Below, piece by piece: positions 32,072-41,151 of a stretch of DNA of 64,000 bases. This DNA comes from Planctomycetota bacterium (GTDB taxonomy: Bacteria; Planctomycetota; UBA1135; GCA-002686595): NCBI GenBank assembly GCA_020638855.1, contig JACKHT010000003.1, forward strand, positions 124,001-188,000, read 5' to 3'. Made by a program: the position numbers and the translations under genes. The notes beneath the pieces were generated by a model. It was not told the origin of the DNA and did no database searches. It was given only the letters and a program-made list of their open reading frames with translations. The first letter of the stretch is position 1. Each line of letters begins with the position of its first letter.

Positions 32072-33064
32072 ATGATCCGCACTGCAACTCTCCTTGCCGG
32101 CCTGTTGGCTGTGCCGCTGTTCGCGGCCAGCGTTTCGCCCCAAGGGCCGATTACGGTGGGCGACACCGCCGCCTACACCTTCCGCAGCGAGCCCGTCCAC
32201 GCGATGGGGGTCAAGTCGCTCGAAGCCATGCGCGGCAAGCCGGTCTTGGTCGAGTTTTGGGGTACCCACTGAGGCCCCTGCGTTGGGTCGGCGGTGCCGG
32301 CCACGATGAAGATGGCGGAAGAGTTTGGCGACGATCTGGGCATCCTGTTGGTGGAGAGCCAAGGGGCCACGCCGGAAGAAGCCGAGAAGTTCTGCTGGGG
32401 CAAGAAGTGGATGGGCAACGGGGCCATGTGGACCACCGAGCGGCCCTTTGATACCGGTGCTCCGGGATTGCCGAACTTCGTCCTGCTGTCCAACACCGGC
32501 GAAGTTCTCTTGATGGGCAACCCACTGGCCATGCACGGTGCGATCCACGATGCGATCAGCGCTGAAATCGAAAAGGCCCAGTCCCCGCCCGAAGGTTCGC
32601 CCAAGTCGCTGGCCAAGGCCTGGAAAGCGCTGCAACACGGCGACTACGACAAAGCGATCCTGGAAGCTCGCAAGGTCGCCGAAAAGGGCGGGGAAGACGC
32701 GGAAGATGCTACCGCCACCGCGACCCTGTTCGTGGCCAAGGTGCAGGCCCAGTTGGACCGCGTCGAATGGATGCTCGCCAACGCTTACTTGGTCGAAGCC
32801 CAGGAGCTGCTTGAGTCGCTGAGCAAGGCGACCAAGGGCATCGACGACTTCCAAGCCAAGACCACCGAGCTGGCGGCCAAGTTCGATTCGGAAGAAATGA
32901 AAGCCGAAATGGAAGCGGCCAAAGCCTTTGCCAAGATCGAAGAGAAGCTCAAGGAAGACGGTCTCGACGACAAGCTGATCAAGCGTCTGGCCAAGTTCGT
33001 CAAGGCCAACCCGGATGCCAAGGTGACCGGGCGCGCCGAGCGCTTGGTTTCCTTCGGCGAATGA
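32072..33064 (+). CDS. secreted TlpA/thioredoxin-like protein with in-frame TGA at the active-site cysteine (candidate selenoprotein)
   Basis: The reading frame is continuous for 330 codons except for one TGA at 32270-32272 (codon 67). Before it comes a signal peptide (about 1-20) and a TlpA-like start (GKPVLVEFWGTH, 55-66). After it comes GPCVGSAVPATMKMAEEFG, then LLVESQG and the cis-proline segment GLPNFVLLSNTGEVLL of thioredoxin folds. The TGA sits exactly at the first cysteine of CGPC, giving U67-G-P-C70. A hairpin with a GGU loop follows at SECIS distance. The last 150 residues are a helical, TPR-like extension. The alternative is a C-to-A change in a TGC codon (mutation or sequencing error) in an otherwise intact gene. 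If read as Sec, it is a periplasmic thiol/selenol oxidoreductase. Confidence 0.75.
32286..32302 (+). promoter_or_regulatory. candidate bacterial SECIS element
   Basis: GGTCGGC (32286-32292) pairs with GCCGGCC (32296-32302), with one G-U pair, around the loop GGT (32293-32295). The stem begins 13 nt, and the loop 20 nt, after the TGA. Bacterial SECIS elements lie inside the coding region just after the UGA, with a short stem and a G among the first loop bases; both rules are met. In GC-rich DNA such a stem can arise by chance. Confidence 0.6.
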
Positions 33065-33100
33065 CCGGGCACCGCTGCGTTGGGTGGCCCTGCAGAATCC

Positions 33101-33862
33101 TCAGGGCCGCCAAAACGCCGTCTGGGTCACCACCAGGCACATGGCGCCATAGCCTGTGACGACCTTTGTGGGGATGCCGAGCGCTTCGAGGGCCCCGGCC
33201 TGCAGCGGGTGGTCCGAGTTGTCGAGCATCAGCCAGCCACCCGGGCGCAATTGGGGACGGGCCGCGAGCAAGGCTTCGATGCGCGGGATCGTTTGGCCCT
33301 GGGGGTCGACCAGCACCAAGTCCCAGGGACCGCCGCTAGCTTGGCGGATGGCTTCCACCGCTGCGTTCCCCGTTGCCTGCACCACGGTCCAGCGATTCGC
33401 GGCTTCGCGCCCCAGACGGTCGAACGCGGCCTGGCGCAGTTCGGCGATCCACTCGGCGCTCGGCTCGATGGTGTGCACGTGAGCGCCCCGTTCCAACAGC
33501 CAAAGCGTGGAGTTGCCTCCGCCTACCTCCAAAACGTGCATACCCGGGGTCACGATGCGGTCCAGGTAGCGTACCGCATCCCAGGCAAGGTACGGGTAGG
33601 GCCTCGCCAAGAGCTTGCGCCAGCGCGACTCGAACCAAGTCCACAAGGTGAGCGGAATCCGCGCCACGCTGTACCAGGAAGGCCTCCTGCCCTGCAGGTC
33701 GACCAAGCGGTTGTGTACGCGCAGCCGCCTGGGGCCGGAGGGAGTGGCCCACTCCAACGTGTAACGCCCGGTCCAGCGGTCTAGCCAGGGCCGTTCGTAG
33801 AAGGTGCGCGCCTCGTCGGGTGAGTCCTCGCTGCGCTGCGTTGGATGCGATACAGATGCCAT
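33101..33862 (-). CDS. class I SAM-dependent methyltransferase
   Basis: This 253-residue protein has the Rossmann SAM-binding motif VLEVGGGNSTLWLLERG followed by the acidic strand end HTIEPSAEW, and motif II WDLVLVDPQG. The N-terminal 90 residues, rich in Trp and Arg, are not part of the fold and may bind the acceptor. It is the last gene of the minus-strand polysaccharide operon, so sugar O-methylation is a reasonable guess. The ATG at 33862 makes it overlap the previous gene by 82 bp. A later start is possible, but the sequence from there on is colinear with no better codon. Confidence 0.78.
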   Translation of the reverse strand: MASVSHPTQRSEDSPDEARTFYERPWLDRWTGRYTLEWATPSGPRRLRVHNRLVDLQGRRPSWYSVARIPLTLWTWFESRWRKLLARPYPYLAWDAVRYLDRIVTPGMHVLEVGGGNSTLWLLERGAHVHTIEPSAEWIAELRQAAFDRLGREAANRWTVVQATGNAAVEAIRQASGGPWDLVLVDPQGQTIPRIEALLAARPQLRPGGWLMLDNSDHPLQAGALEALGIPTKVVTGYGAMCLVVTQTAFWRP

Positions 33863-35358
33863 GCGCCCAGGGTCGCTTCGCGCACGCACATCTGGTTCCA
33901 CCAGCCATGGTCCGCTTCGCTCGACCAGATCCTACCGACTCCCGGAAGTTGATTGTGGGCCAAGTTCTCCTCGCTGACCAAAATCCAAGTGGCGTCCGAC
34001 GCTTGGGCGAGCGAGGTTCCGCTGCATGCCGGGGTCTTGGGTGCGTCCAACGGCGTTTGCCAGGAGGCAACCAATCCCGAGTACAGGAAGCCCAAATGAC
34101 CCGCGTGGGCCGTCAAGACGGGCCCCTGCGGCTGGGGATCCAAAGCGGAGAGGTACGCGGCAATCTCGGGAAACGCATCGGCGCGGCCGGCCAAGTCCGC
34201 GGGTTGGTTCCAGGCCACCGGGAGGGCCAAACCCACCAGCCCCACCGCACTCGCCCGGAACAAACCCCTGCCATGGAAGCGCGGCACCCAAGTCAAGAGA
34301 ACCGGAACCAGCGCCATGGTCAGCGCGAGGGCCGGAATGATCGCGGAAGAGGTCAAGGCCCCCGCCCCGAAGCTCACCAGCAGCAGGTAGCAAACCAACC
34401 AGCCCCAACTGCCCGCAGTTCCTTCGCGCCAGTTGGTTCGCAAGATGACCCCCAAAACGACGGCCAGCACGGCGGCGGCTAGGTAGCGCAAGAGCATCGA
34501 AGAGCGTGCCATCCAAGGCCAGCCCGAAAACGCTGGCAACCCCAGCCAGAGTTCACCCGCCGAATGCCAAGGTGAGTGCAAACCAAGAGCCCACCCAAGC
34601 CATGCGTCCCATGGCCCTTGACCCTCACCGACCGGTGCCCACGCACTCCAAGCCAAGATGGGCAGCGCCAAGGCCACCGCGTGCTGCCATCGGAACAGCG
34701 TGCGAAGCCCGTATCCAAACCCCATGCGTCCCAAGTGCACCCCCAGCCAAACCGGGGCGAAGAAGGTGGACACCGGCGCGGTGAGCACCGCCGCCATCCA
34801 CCAAAGGATCGAACGCGTGGTGCGCCCCGAAGCGACTCCTGCCAGGGACTTCGCCAGCAAGAACCCGACCCACTCTGCGGCGGATCCGCGCAAGGCGCCG
34901 TCGACAAAGGCTGGCCCGAGCCCGAGCAGCAAGGCCAGCGCCGGACGGATCGAAGGGCGCTGGGGCCTTAGCAGGGCACCCACCGCCAGGGTCCACACGA
35001 ACACCCCCAGCCCCAAGAGAACCCATGGGGTCAGGCTTGCGAACCAAGCGTGCAATCCGGTTGCTACCAGGCCAAACAGGGTCAGCGGCTGCGTTGTTGG
35101 CCCGGCGGACCCGCCCAGGATTCCGTTGCCGTTCGTCCAAGGATGGCCGCCCTGGCGCAACAGCCCGAAGGTCGCATCGTCGACGATCCCATGGCTCGCC
35201 AACAGCGCGACCGCTAGCCGGAACACGGCGGTTGCGATCAAAGTCCAAACCACCTGTTCGCCCAGGGCCTCGTGCCGTTCGGGTTTGCCCCCGGTCAACA
35301 GTTTCCACGCCGGATTCGGGGGCGTTTGGAGGGGCTGGCTTTGAGCGCTGGTGACCAT
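33781..35358 (-). CDS. multi-pass membrane protein of the polysaccharide operon
   Basis: This 525-residue protein has about 10 hydrophobic helices (from about residue 36 to 400, for example GLVATGLHAWFASLTPWVLLGLGVFVW when read in parts) and a soluble C-terminal domain of about 125 residues. The layout resembles GT-C type glycosyltransferases (ArnT/PMT), in which catalysis uses lipid-linked sugar donors at the outer face. The expected acidic residues in the first outer loop are weak (GIVDDATFGLL), so the call is tentative. It begins 5 nt after the double glycosyltransferase gene ends. Confidence 0.6.
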   Translation of the reverse strand: MVTSAQSQPLQTPPNPAWKLLTGGKPERHEALGEQVVWTLIATAVFRLAVALLASHGIVDDATFGLLRQGGHPWTNGNGILGGSAGPTTQPLTLFGLVATGLHAWFASLTPWVLLGLGVFVWTLAVGALLRPQRPSIRPALALLLGLGPAFVDGALRGSAAEWVGFLLAKSLAGVASGRTTRSILWWMAAVLTAPVSTFFAPVWLGVHLGRMGFGYGLRTLFRWQHAVALALPILAWSAWAPVGEGQGPWDAWLGWALGLHSPWHSAGELWLGLPAFSGWPWMARSSMLLRYLAAAVLAVVLGVILRTNWREGTAGSWGWLVCYLLLVSFGAGALTSSAIIPALALTMALVPVLLTWVPRFHGRGLFRASAVGLVGLALPVAWNQPADLAGRADAFPEIAAYLSALDPQPQGPVLTAHAGHLGFLYSGLVASWQTPLDAPKTPACSGTSLAQASDATWILVSEENLAHNQLPGVGRIWSSEADHGWWNQMCVREATLGAWHLYRIQRSAARTHPTRRAPSTNGPG

Positions 35359-35362
35359 GGGA

Positions 35363-37729
35363 TCAAGCGGCGATTCGCACGACTTCCGAGCGGGGCGGGA
35401 GCCCGTACAGTGCTTGGCGCATGGCCTGGGTGCGCGAAGACCACGCAAACTCGCTCTGAATCATGGCGTAGGCGCCCAGACCCTGGCGCGTCCAGGCTTC
35501 GTCCGACTGGGCGGCCAGCGACTCCAATGCTGCGGCGATCGAGCCCGGATGAACATCTTCCAGCACGATGCCGGCTTGGTGTTCATGCACCGCAGGCCCA
35601 AGGTGCGTGTGGGTAGAAACCAGCAGCGGAATCCCTTGTGCAGCGGCTTCGAGGGGTGCTCCGGGCAAACCTTCGTGGCGGGAGACCTGGACGTAGAGGT
35701 CCAGTTCTTGGAAGAACTCCTGCTTCTGCGCGCCGTAGATCTCACCCGCAAAGGTCACATGCTTGGACAAGCCCAGGCGCTCGACTTGCCCTTGCAGCGC
35801 TTGGCGATCGGGTCCATCACCGGCCAAGGTCCAATGGGCGGCGCCGCCGCCTTGCACGAACCGCGCCAGGCCCTCCAGCAGCAGGTCGAGACCCTTGGTA
35901 TGGCTATCCAAACGACCCAGGCTGCCCAGCCTTAGGCTTCGGCCGGCGTGGGTGGTTGCCGCTTTGGGATGGTTGGCAGGGTCTTGCCCAGGCGCAATGC
36001 AGACCACGGGGACGCCCGGGAACCAATGTTGCAAGGCCTCGCGCTCCTCCTCGGAGAGGGCCTGCATGGCTTTGGCGTGGCGCACCCAGCGCGACTCAAT
36101 GCAGCGCGCGTAGAGCGTCTTCAGCAGGCGGTGCTTGTGGAGAGCCCCGGGGACGTAGGCGCCGTGGGGGGTGAACACAAACTCGAGTCCCCGGCGGTGC
36201 AGTGCCTTGGCCAGACTCGCCATTTCGGGCAGGAACGATCCGTGCAGATGGAACACCGGCCGCTCCGAACGCGGCCACTTCGCCATGCTGTCCAATTCGC
36301 CGAGCAGGCCCGGAGCCAACTTGGACCGGCGCTGGTAGCGCGGAAAGGTGCGCAGGCCATAGTTGCGCGGAGGGGTCGGCGCATCGGGTTCGTGGCACAG
36401 ACCCCAGACCTCGACCGGGCCCGTGCGCTGCTGGCTCTTCGCGAGGCCGTGTACCACCCGATTGACCCCGTTCATGCGGCGCGGGTTGGCCTTGCCCAGG
36501 TTGACGTGCACGATCTCGGGCGCCAAGGGCACGGCACTCGAGCGATCTTCCCCCAAAGCGCCTTCGGGCAAGCGTCGGTACAGTCGCGCAAAGCGGCGCA
36601 GGTACGAACGCAGCGAAAAATGCCGTTCTTGCTGGCGCAGCGCGCGCTGCCCCATGGCGCGGGTGGCCTCGGGATGCTCCAAGAAGTGGTGCATGCAGAG
36701 CGCCAAGGCCCGCGCGTTGTTCGGCTCGAACCAAGCTCCGGTTTGTCCCGGCTGCACGATTTCCATCGGGCCGCCGTGGGCGGAGGCGATCACGGGCTTG
36801 CCCGCGCAAAACGCCTCCAGAATCACCAAGCCAAAGGGCTCCGGTCGAGTCGAAGGCACCAGCACAAAATCGCAAGCCGCGTAGAAGCGTTGGACATCCC
36901 CATCGAAATCGTGGCGCAGGAGCCTTTGGCCCATTTCCGCTTGGTACACGGCTTGGTTGAGCTCGTGTTCGAAGTGGAGTTGGCCGGGCGGCGTTCCACC
37001 CACGATGGCCAAGTACAAATCGGGGTGCAGCTGGGTGAGCTGTCCTGTGGCTTCGATCGCCAGCGTTTGCCCCTTCCAGGCGTTGATGCGACCCAGCACC
37101 ATGGCGATCGGCACATCCTGTGGCCAGCCGAGCTCGCGGCGCGCTTCTGCCTGGCTGGGCAAGGGCAGCAATCGTTCGCGATCGATGCCGTTGTGGATGA
37201 CCGTAGCCTTGTGCCGCAGCGTGCGGTGGTGTCGCAGGAAGGTGTTGGCGGTCGCGTGGCTGTTCCAAACCACCTGATCCGCTAGGCGCTGCAGGAGGCG
37301 CGCCGTCAGCGGAGCGAGCCACTTGGGCTGGATCGGGATCTCGTGGATGTGCCACACATGCAGCGCTCGGGAGCTGGCGGCTCCCAAAGCCCCGCCCAGC
37401 ACCACCATGGTGTTGGTGTGCACGATGTGCGGTTGGAAGGTCCGCACCAGTTGGCGCACGAAGGCGATGGCCTTGGGCATTTGCCAGGCCAAGCGAGCCA
37501 GCCCGCGCAGCGATAGGCTGCCCATGGCCGCTACGCCCAGCGGCCCGCAGTGCACGGGGATACCGCGTGCTTCCAGGGCTTCGCACAGCGGACCAGGTGC
37601 CGGAACCGCCACGCGGACCTCGAACTTGCTCGGGTTGAGACCCACCGCCAAGTCCAACAAGGTTCGATCCGAGCCGTACAGCTCGGACGAAGGATGCAGG
37701 AATAGGATCCGCTGGCGTTCCGCTTCCAT
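35363..37729 (-). CDS. two-domain glycosyltransferase (tandem GT4 domains)
   Basis: This 788-residue protein contains two complete GT-B glycosyltransferases in one chain. The first (about 1-385) begins ILFLHPSSELYGSDRTLLDLA and has the donor-site motif RPEPFGLVILEAFCAGKPVI. The second (about 400-788) begins IVHVNLGKANPRRMNGVNRV and has EGLPGAPLEAAAQGIPLLVS. Both domains keep the E(x7)E-type motif region, so both may be active, which would add two sugars in sequence. Single-domain relatives are about 380 residues, so this is a genuine fusion. Confidence 0.88.
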   Translation of the reverse strand: MEAERQRILFLHPSSELYGSDRTLLDLAVGLNPSKFEVRVAVPAPGPLCEALEARGIPVHCGPLGVAAMGSLSLRGLARLAWQMPKAIAFVRQLVRTFQPHIVHTNTMVVLGGALGAASSRALHVWHIHEIPIQPKWLAPLTARLLQRLADQVVWNSHATANTFLRHHRTLRHKATVIHNGIDRERLLPLPSQAEARRELGWPQDVPIAMVLGRINAWKGQTLAIEATGQLTQLHPDLYLAIVGGTPPGQLHFEHELNQAVYQAEMGQRLLRHDFDGDVQRFYAACDFVLVPSTRPEPFGLVILEAFCAGKPVIASAHGGPMEIVQPGQTGAWFEPNNARALALCMHHFLEHPEATRAMGQRALRQQERHFSLRSYLRRFARLYRRLPEGALGEDRSSAVPLAPEIVHVNLGKANPRRMNGVNRVVHGLAKSQQRTGPVEVWGLCHEPDAPTPPRNYGLRTFPRYQRRSKLAPGLLGELDSMAKWPRSERPVFHLHGSFLPEMASLAKALHRRGLEFVFTPHGAYVPGALHKHRLLKTLYARCIESRWVRHAKAMQALSEEEREALQHWFPGVPVVCIAPGQDPANHPKAATTHAGRSLRLGSLGRLDSHTKGLDLLLEGLARFVQGGGAAHWTLAGDGPDRQALQGQVERLGLSKHVTFAGEIYGAQKQEFFQELDLYVQVSRHEGLPGAPLEAAAQGIPLLVSTHTHLGPAVHEHQAGIVLEDVHPGSIAAALESLAAQSDEAWTRQGLGAYAMIQSEFAWSSRTQAMRQALYGLPPRSEVVRIAA

Positions 37730-37734
37730 GGCGT

Positions 37735-38472
37735 TTAGGCGCTTTGGCGCGCAGGGGAAAGGTTGGCGCCCCGTCGTTTGAGGATTTTGGCAGGCACACC
37801 TCCCACGATGTGACCTGCGGGGACATCGCGGTGGACAACGGCACCGGCGGCAACGATCGCTCCACGGCCAACCCGCACGCCGGCCAAAATCTTGCAGTCG
37901 GCACCCAGCCAGCAGTCGTCTTCAATGGTGACTCCCAAGCGCGTCACACCCTGCTCGCGGATGGGGCGGGTGGAGTCTGCATGGTTGTGGTTTTCGGGGA
38001 GGATCACCACGCGGGGCCCCATCAGCACGCCCTCTCCGATGACGACGGGACCGCTCGCACCGATCCAGGCGAAGGCACCGATCGCGCTGTGCGCGCCTAC
38101 CCGCAGGCCGTGTCCGATGTCGGTGCCGTAGTAGCCCGAAGGCCGAATGCTCGCGTAGCGCCCCACGGTGACCCCATCGCCTAGGTGCACTCCGTGGCTC
38201 GATAGCGCATGAATCTCGGCACCCTCTTCGATCTTGACCGAGTGCCCGAGATACAGGTGACGGCGATGGTTCAGGCGAGCGTGACGGCCCACGTACAACG
38301 CACCCGCGCAACTCCCCAGCCAGGGTCGGTGCCGCCACCCACGCAACCGATGGCCCATGCCCCGCAGCAGGATTTCCAAGGCGTCTCCGGCGTGCAGGGC
38401 GGCCACTGCACTCGAATCACGGCCTAGGCCCGCAAGGACCCGGCGTAGCACGGCTTGGATGGGACCGTTCAC
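37735..38472 (-). CDS. left-handed beta-helix (hexapeptide) O-acetyltransferase
   Basis: This 245-residue protein has hexapeptide repeats ([LIV]-G-x4) from about residue 70: LYVGRHARLNHRRHLYLGHSVKIEEGAEI, then VHLGDGVTVGRY and VVIGEGVLMGPRVVIL. The catalytic-type HNHADSTRPIREQGV loop and the C-terminal VVHRDVPAGHIVGGVPAKIL are typical of WcaF/maltose-acetyltransferase-like enzymes. It should acetylate the polysaccharide or a precursor. It starts at GTG 38472, sharing one base with the TAG stop of the upstream glycosyltransferase. The longer ORF to 39129 is a shadow of that gene. Confidence 0.86.
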   Translation of the reverse strand: MNGPIQAVLRRVLAGLGRDSSAVAALHAGDALEILLRGMGHRLRGWRHRPWLGSCAGALYVGRHARLNHRRHLYLGHSVKIEEGAEIHALSSHGVHLGDGVTVGRYASIRPSGYYGTDIGHGLRVGAHSAIGAFAWIGASGPVVIGEGVLMGPRVVILPENHNHADSTRPIREQGVTRLGVTIEDDCWLGADCKILAGVRVGRGAIVAAGAVVHRDVPAGHIVGGVPAKILKRRGANLSPARQSA

Positions 38473-39764
38473 TAGGCGGCCTCGGGACGGGAAGCGGATT
38501 TGCGGCGCTTGCCGGTGACTTGATTCCGGGTATGCACCACCCGCCGATGGTGCTCGACGGCTTGCTCGTAGATGCGATCGAGTTGCTCGCCTTTGGCCTC
38601 CCAAGTTCCCGCGTTGGCGACCCATTGGGCCCCATTGCGGGCGACGTGTTGGCGCAAGGTTTCGTCCTTCACCAGGAGCTCCATGCCCAGCGCCAAGGTT
38701 TCTTGGGTCGTCGTGTAGCCGATGTATGGGATCGAAATACCGTTGTTGGTGGCCACCATTTCCCCGGGGCCGCCCCGGTCGAGGCACACGACGGGGAGTC
38801 CCGCAGCCATCGCTTCCAGCACCACCATGCCGCCGCCTTCGAACGAGGGGAACAGGAACAGGTCCGCTTTGCGCATCTGTTCGAACACCTTCGACTGCGG
38901 CACATGTCCAAGGAAGCGGACGGCGTCGCCCAGACCCAGCTCTCGAACCCGCGCCTGCAGCCATTTGCGGCGTTCGCCTTCGCCAAGGAAGGTCATGCGG
39001 GTGAGCGGTTGACGGTAACGGAGTTTGCCAAAGGCCTCCAAGGCGAGCCGCACACCCTTCAGGTCGGTCAGCCGACCGACGTAGAGAATCTCCAGGTTGC
39101 GCCCCCGTTCGAAGTTCAGCGCATTCCAATCGACCGGAGCGACCCCCCCGGCCAGCATGTGCATGACTTTGTATTGGTGCTCGACCGGAATGCGCGCTTC
39201 GAATTCTTCTCCCAGGCTCAGGATCACGTCCGCGGAGTCGAGTGTGTCGCGCAGGATGCGTGAGCGCGCCCCGAGCTTGCGAACGCGGGACTTCAAAACC
39301 TCGCGCAGCCGGAAGCGCACATCCCTGGGGAGGATTGCATCGTCAGGAATACGCGGATGTTGTCCCACCGGGCCCCAAACGAAGGGCAAGTCCAGGTAGG
39401 CCAGCCCGGTTCCAATCCAGGACGACGCAAAGGTCAAGTGGTGGACCACATCAATCGGGTTCTCTTCGTGGATCTTGCGAGCCACGTCGGCTATCGCTTT
39501 TTGCCACAGGGCAAAGTAGGCCACCGCGCCGCGACCACCCTTCTTGAAGCGACGAATCCAAAGGGGCAGGTCGAACCCCACGATGTTCATGGGCACGCCC
39601 AGGCGCAATGCTTCCTTGCGCAAGGCCTCGACGTTGTTCTCACGGGTGACCAGAGTCAACTCGTTGCGTTTGGCGATTTCCAAAGCCCAATGCCACCCGA
39701 TGCCGGATTCGGATCCGACGCCAGGCTCGCAAGCATAGGCGGTAGCCAGTACGTGACGTTTCAT
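38472..39764 (-). CDS. glycosyltransferase family 4
   Basis: This 430-residue GT-B enzyme begins VLATAYACEPGVGSESGIGW, a start seen in many exopolysaccharide GT4 proteins. The C-terminal domain has ILYVGRLTDLKGVRLALEAF, FLGHVPQSKVFEQM and LFLFPSFEGGGMVVLEAMAA, with the conserved second glutamate of the donor site. It ends with a basic tail. ATG at 39764 overlaps the stop of the upstream polymerase gene by four bases (ATGA). Confidence 0.9.
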   Translation of the reverse strand: MKRHVLATAYACEPGVGSESGIGWHWALEIAKRNELTLVTRENNVEALRKEALRLGVPMNIVGFDLPLWIRRFKKGGRGAVAYFALWQKAIADVARKIHEENPIDVVHHLTFASSWIGTGLAYLDLPFVWGPVGQHPRIPDDAILPRDVRFRLREVLKSRVRKLGARSRILRDTLDSADVILSLGEEFEARIPVEHQYKVMHMLAGGVAPVDWNALNFERGRNLEILYVGRLTDLKGVRLALEAFGKLRYRQPLTRMTFLGEGERRKWLQARVRELGLGDAVRFLGHVPQSKVFEQMRKADLFLFPSFEGGGMVVLEAMAAGLPVVCLDRGGPGEMVATNNGISIPYIGYTTTQETLALGMELLVKDETLRQHVARNGAQWVANAGTWEAKGEQLDRIYEQAVEHHRRVVHTRNQVTGKRRKSASRPEAA

Positions 39765-41149
39765 GGTAGGGACGGGTGCATGGGGTGGTGGTGGGCCGCG
39801 AAGCGGGAAGGCTTCGGGTCCGCCACAACGGAACCGTGATGGGCCGCCGGGTTCTTGTACGCCAGGACGAGAACGTACATCGAGTAGAAGAGGAACATGG
39901 CCGGGTTGGGGAAGCCAAAGACCCCAAACCCAGTGATCGACGTGGCCAAGAGCACCGACTGCAAGGCGAAGAGCAAAGTGCGCGCACCCGCATCGGCCGC
40001 ACGCCATTCGCGCGCCAGCCGGAAGCTGGTCCACCAAGCCAATGCGACGATGGTGAGCACCAGGGCCAAACCCACCACCCCTGCGGAAACCAGAGCAAAC
40101 AGGTAGGTGTTGTGCGCATTGGTCCAGACCCGGCCCGCATGCCAAAAGCCGCCGGCTTCGGAGAGCATCAGGTAGCCCGCTCCCGCCACGGGCAAGCGCG
40201 GAACTTGGTCCGCGAGCAGGTCCGACCAGAGGTCCGTCCGGCCGGTGGCACTCGCCAGTGCCTCGACCGACTCTCCTCGCAACATCCACGTTTGCACGCT
40301 TTCGCGCTGCCAAACCAGCAAGGTGCCCACCAACAGAATGGACACCGCAAAGCGAATGTGCCGCAGGCTGATGGCTCCCCGCGGCCACCAAAGGATGGCT
40401 TGGCCCAGGGATAGGGTCAGCATGGCCGTCCGCGAGCGCGCCATGAGCAGCACGCCAACGCAGACCAACAACGGCACCATGGGCAAGATCCGGGTCTTCC
40501 AGGATTCCTGCGTCCTACGCTTGGGGTCCCACGCGGTGCGCAGCTCGCTGGTGGCCCACAGGCTTACGATCGTGCAGGCAAAGCCTAGGCTGTTGGCGTT
40601 GAGGAGTTTGTGGCCCCAACGGGTCAACTCCGCGTTGTCCGTATGCTGCGCCAAGTCGGGCCGCATGAACGCGAACCAAATCGCCAATAGGGGCAGGGTC
40701 CAGAGCGCCAAGCAGTGCCAGCGTAGGAGCGTGCGCAGCGATTGGAAGCGACCCACCTCCACCCACAGGGCTACGCCGCCCAGGAAGAACGAAAACAGCT
40801 CCAAGAGCCGGAAGAGGCTGACCCACGGACTTTGACTGCGCAGGATCCACGCGAGCGCCCAGCCCACCAGCGCCAAAACGGGCAGGCTGGTCGTCCGGAA
40901 GAGGTAGGCGTGGCTTTGCTTGCTGCGCGCGAGCAATACCAGAAATCCCAGGGTGCACACGGCTCGCAAGCACAGCTTGAAGAGCACGTTGTCGCCTCCC
41001 AAGCCTGCGGTTGAGGTCAACCCCCCCTCCACTGCGCTCAGGGAAATGAAGGGGACGAAGCTCACGAAATACAGTCCATACGCCCCATTGCGCACGCCCG
41101 CGAAGGCGCAACACAGACTGGCAATGCAGAGGGCGATGAGGATGTCCAT
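39761..41149 (-). CDS. O-antigen polymerase/ligase (Wzy/WaaL) family membrane protein
   Basis: This 462-residue protein has about 11 transmembrane segments. It carries the large outer loop typical of the Wzy_C family followed by the conserved NAHNTYLFALVSAGVVGLAL helix (the H of this motif is characteristic). It should join repeat units into the polymer at the outer face of the inner membrane, or attach the polymer to its acceptor. Polymerase and ligase cannot be told apart by sequence here; as the only candidate in a Wzx-dependent locus, polymerase is more likely. ATG at 41149 follows the kinase-like gene by two bases. Confidence 0.82.
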   Translation of the reverse strand: MDILIALCIASLCCAFAGVRNGAYGLYFVSFVPFISLSAVEGGLTSTAGLGGDNVLFKLCLRAVCTLGFLVLLARSKQSHAYLFRTTSLPVLALVGWALAWILRSQSPWVSLFRLLELFSFFLGGVALWVEVGRFQSLRTLLRWHCLALWTLPLLAIWFAFMRPDLAQHTDNAELTRWGHKLLNANSLGFACTIVSLWATSELRTAWDPKRRTQESWKTRILPMVPLLVCVGVLLMARSRTAMLTLSLGQAILWWPRGAISLRHIRFAVSILLVGTLLVWQRESVQTWMLRGESVEALASATGRTDLWSDLLADQVPRLPVAGAGYLMLSEAGGFWHAGRVWTNAHNTYLFALVSAGVVGLALVLTIVALAWWTSFRLAREWRAADAGARTLLFALQSVLLATSITGFGVFGFPNPAMFLFYSMYVLVLAYKNPAAHHGSVVADPKPSRFAAHHHPMHPSLP

Positions 41150-41151
41150 GG

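Noticed and set aside
32270..32293. Two separate genes or a frameshifted pseudogene at the TGA
   Set aside because: Both open stretches are in the same frame, and the domain continues smoothly across the TGA, so neither a frameshift nor two genes is needed. A point mutation remains possible and is kept as an alternative.
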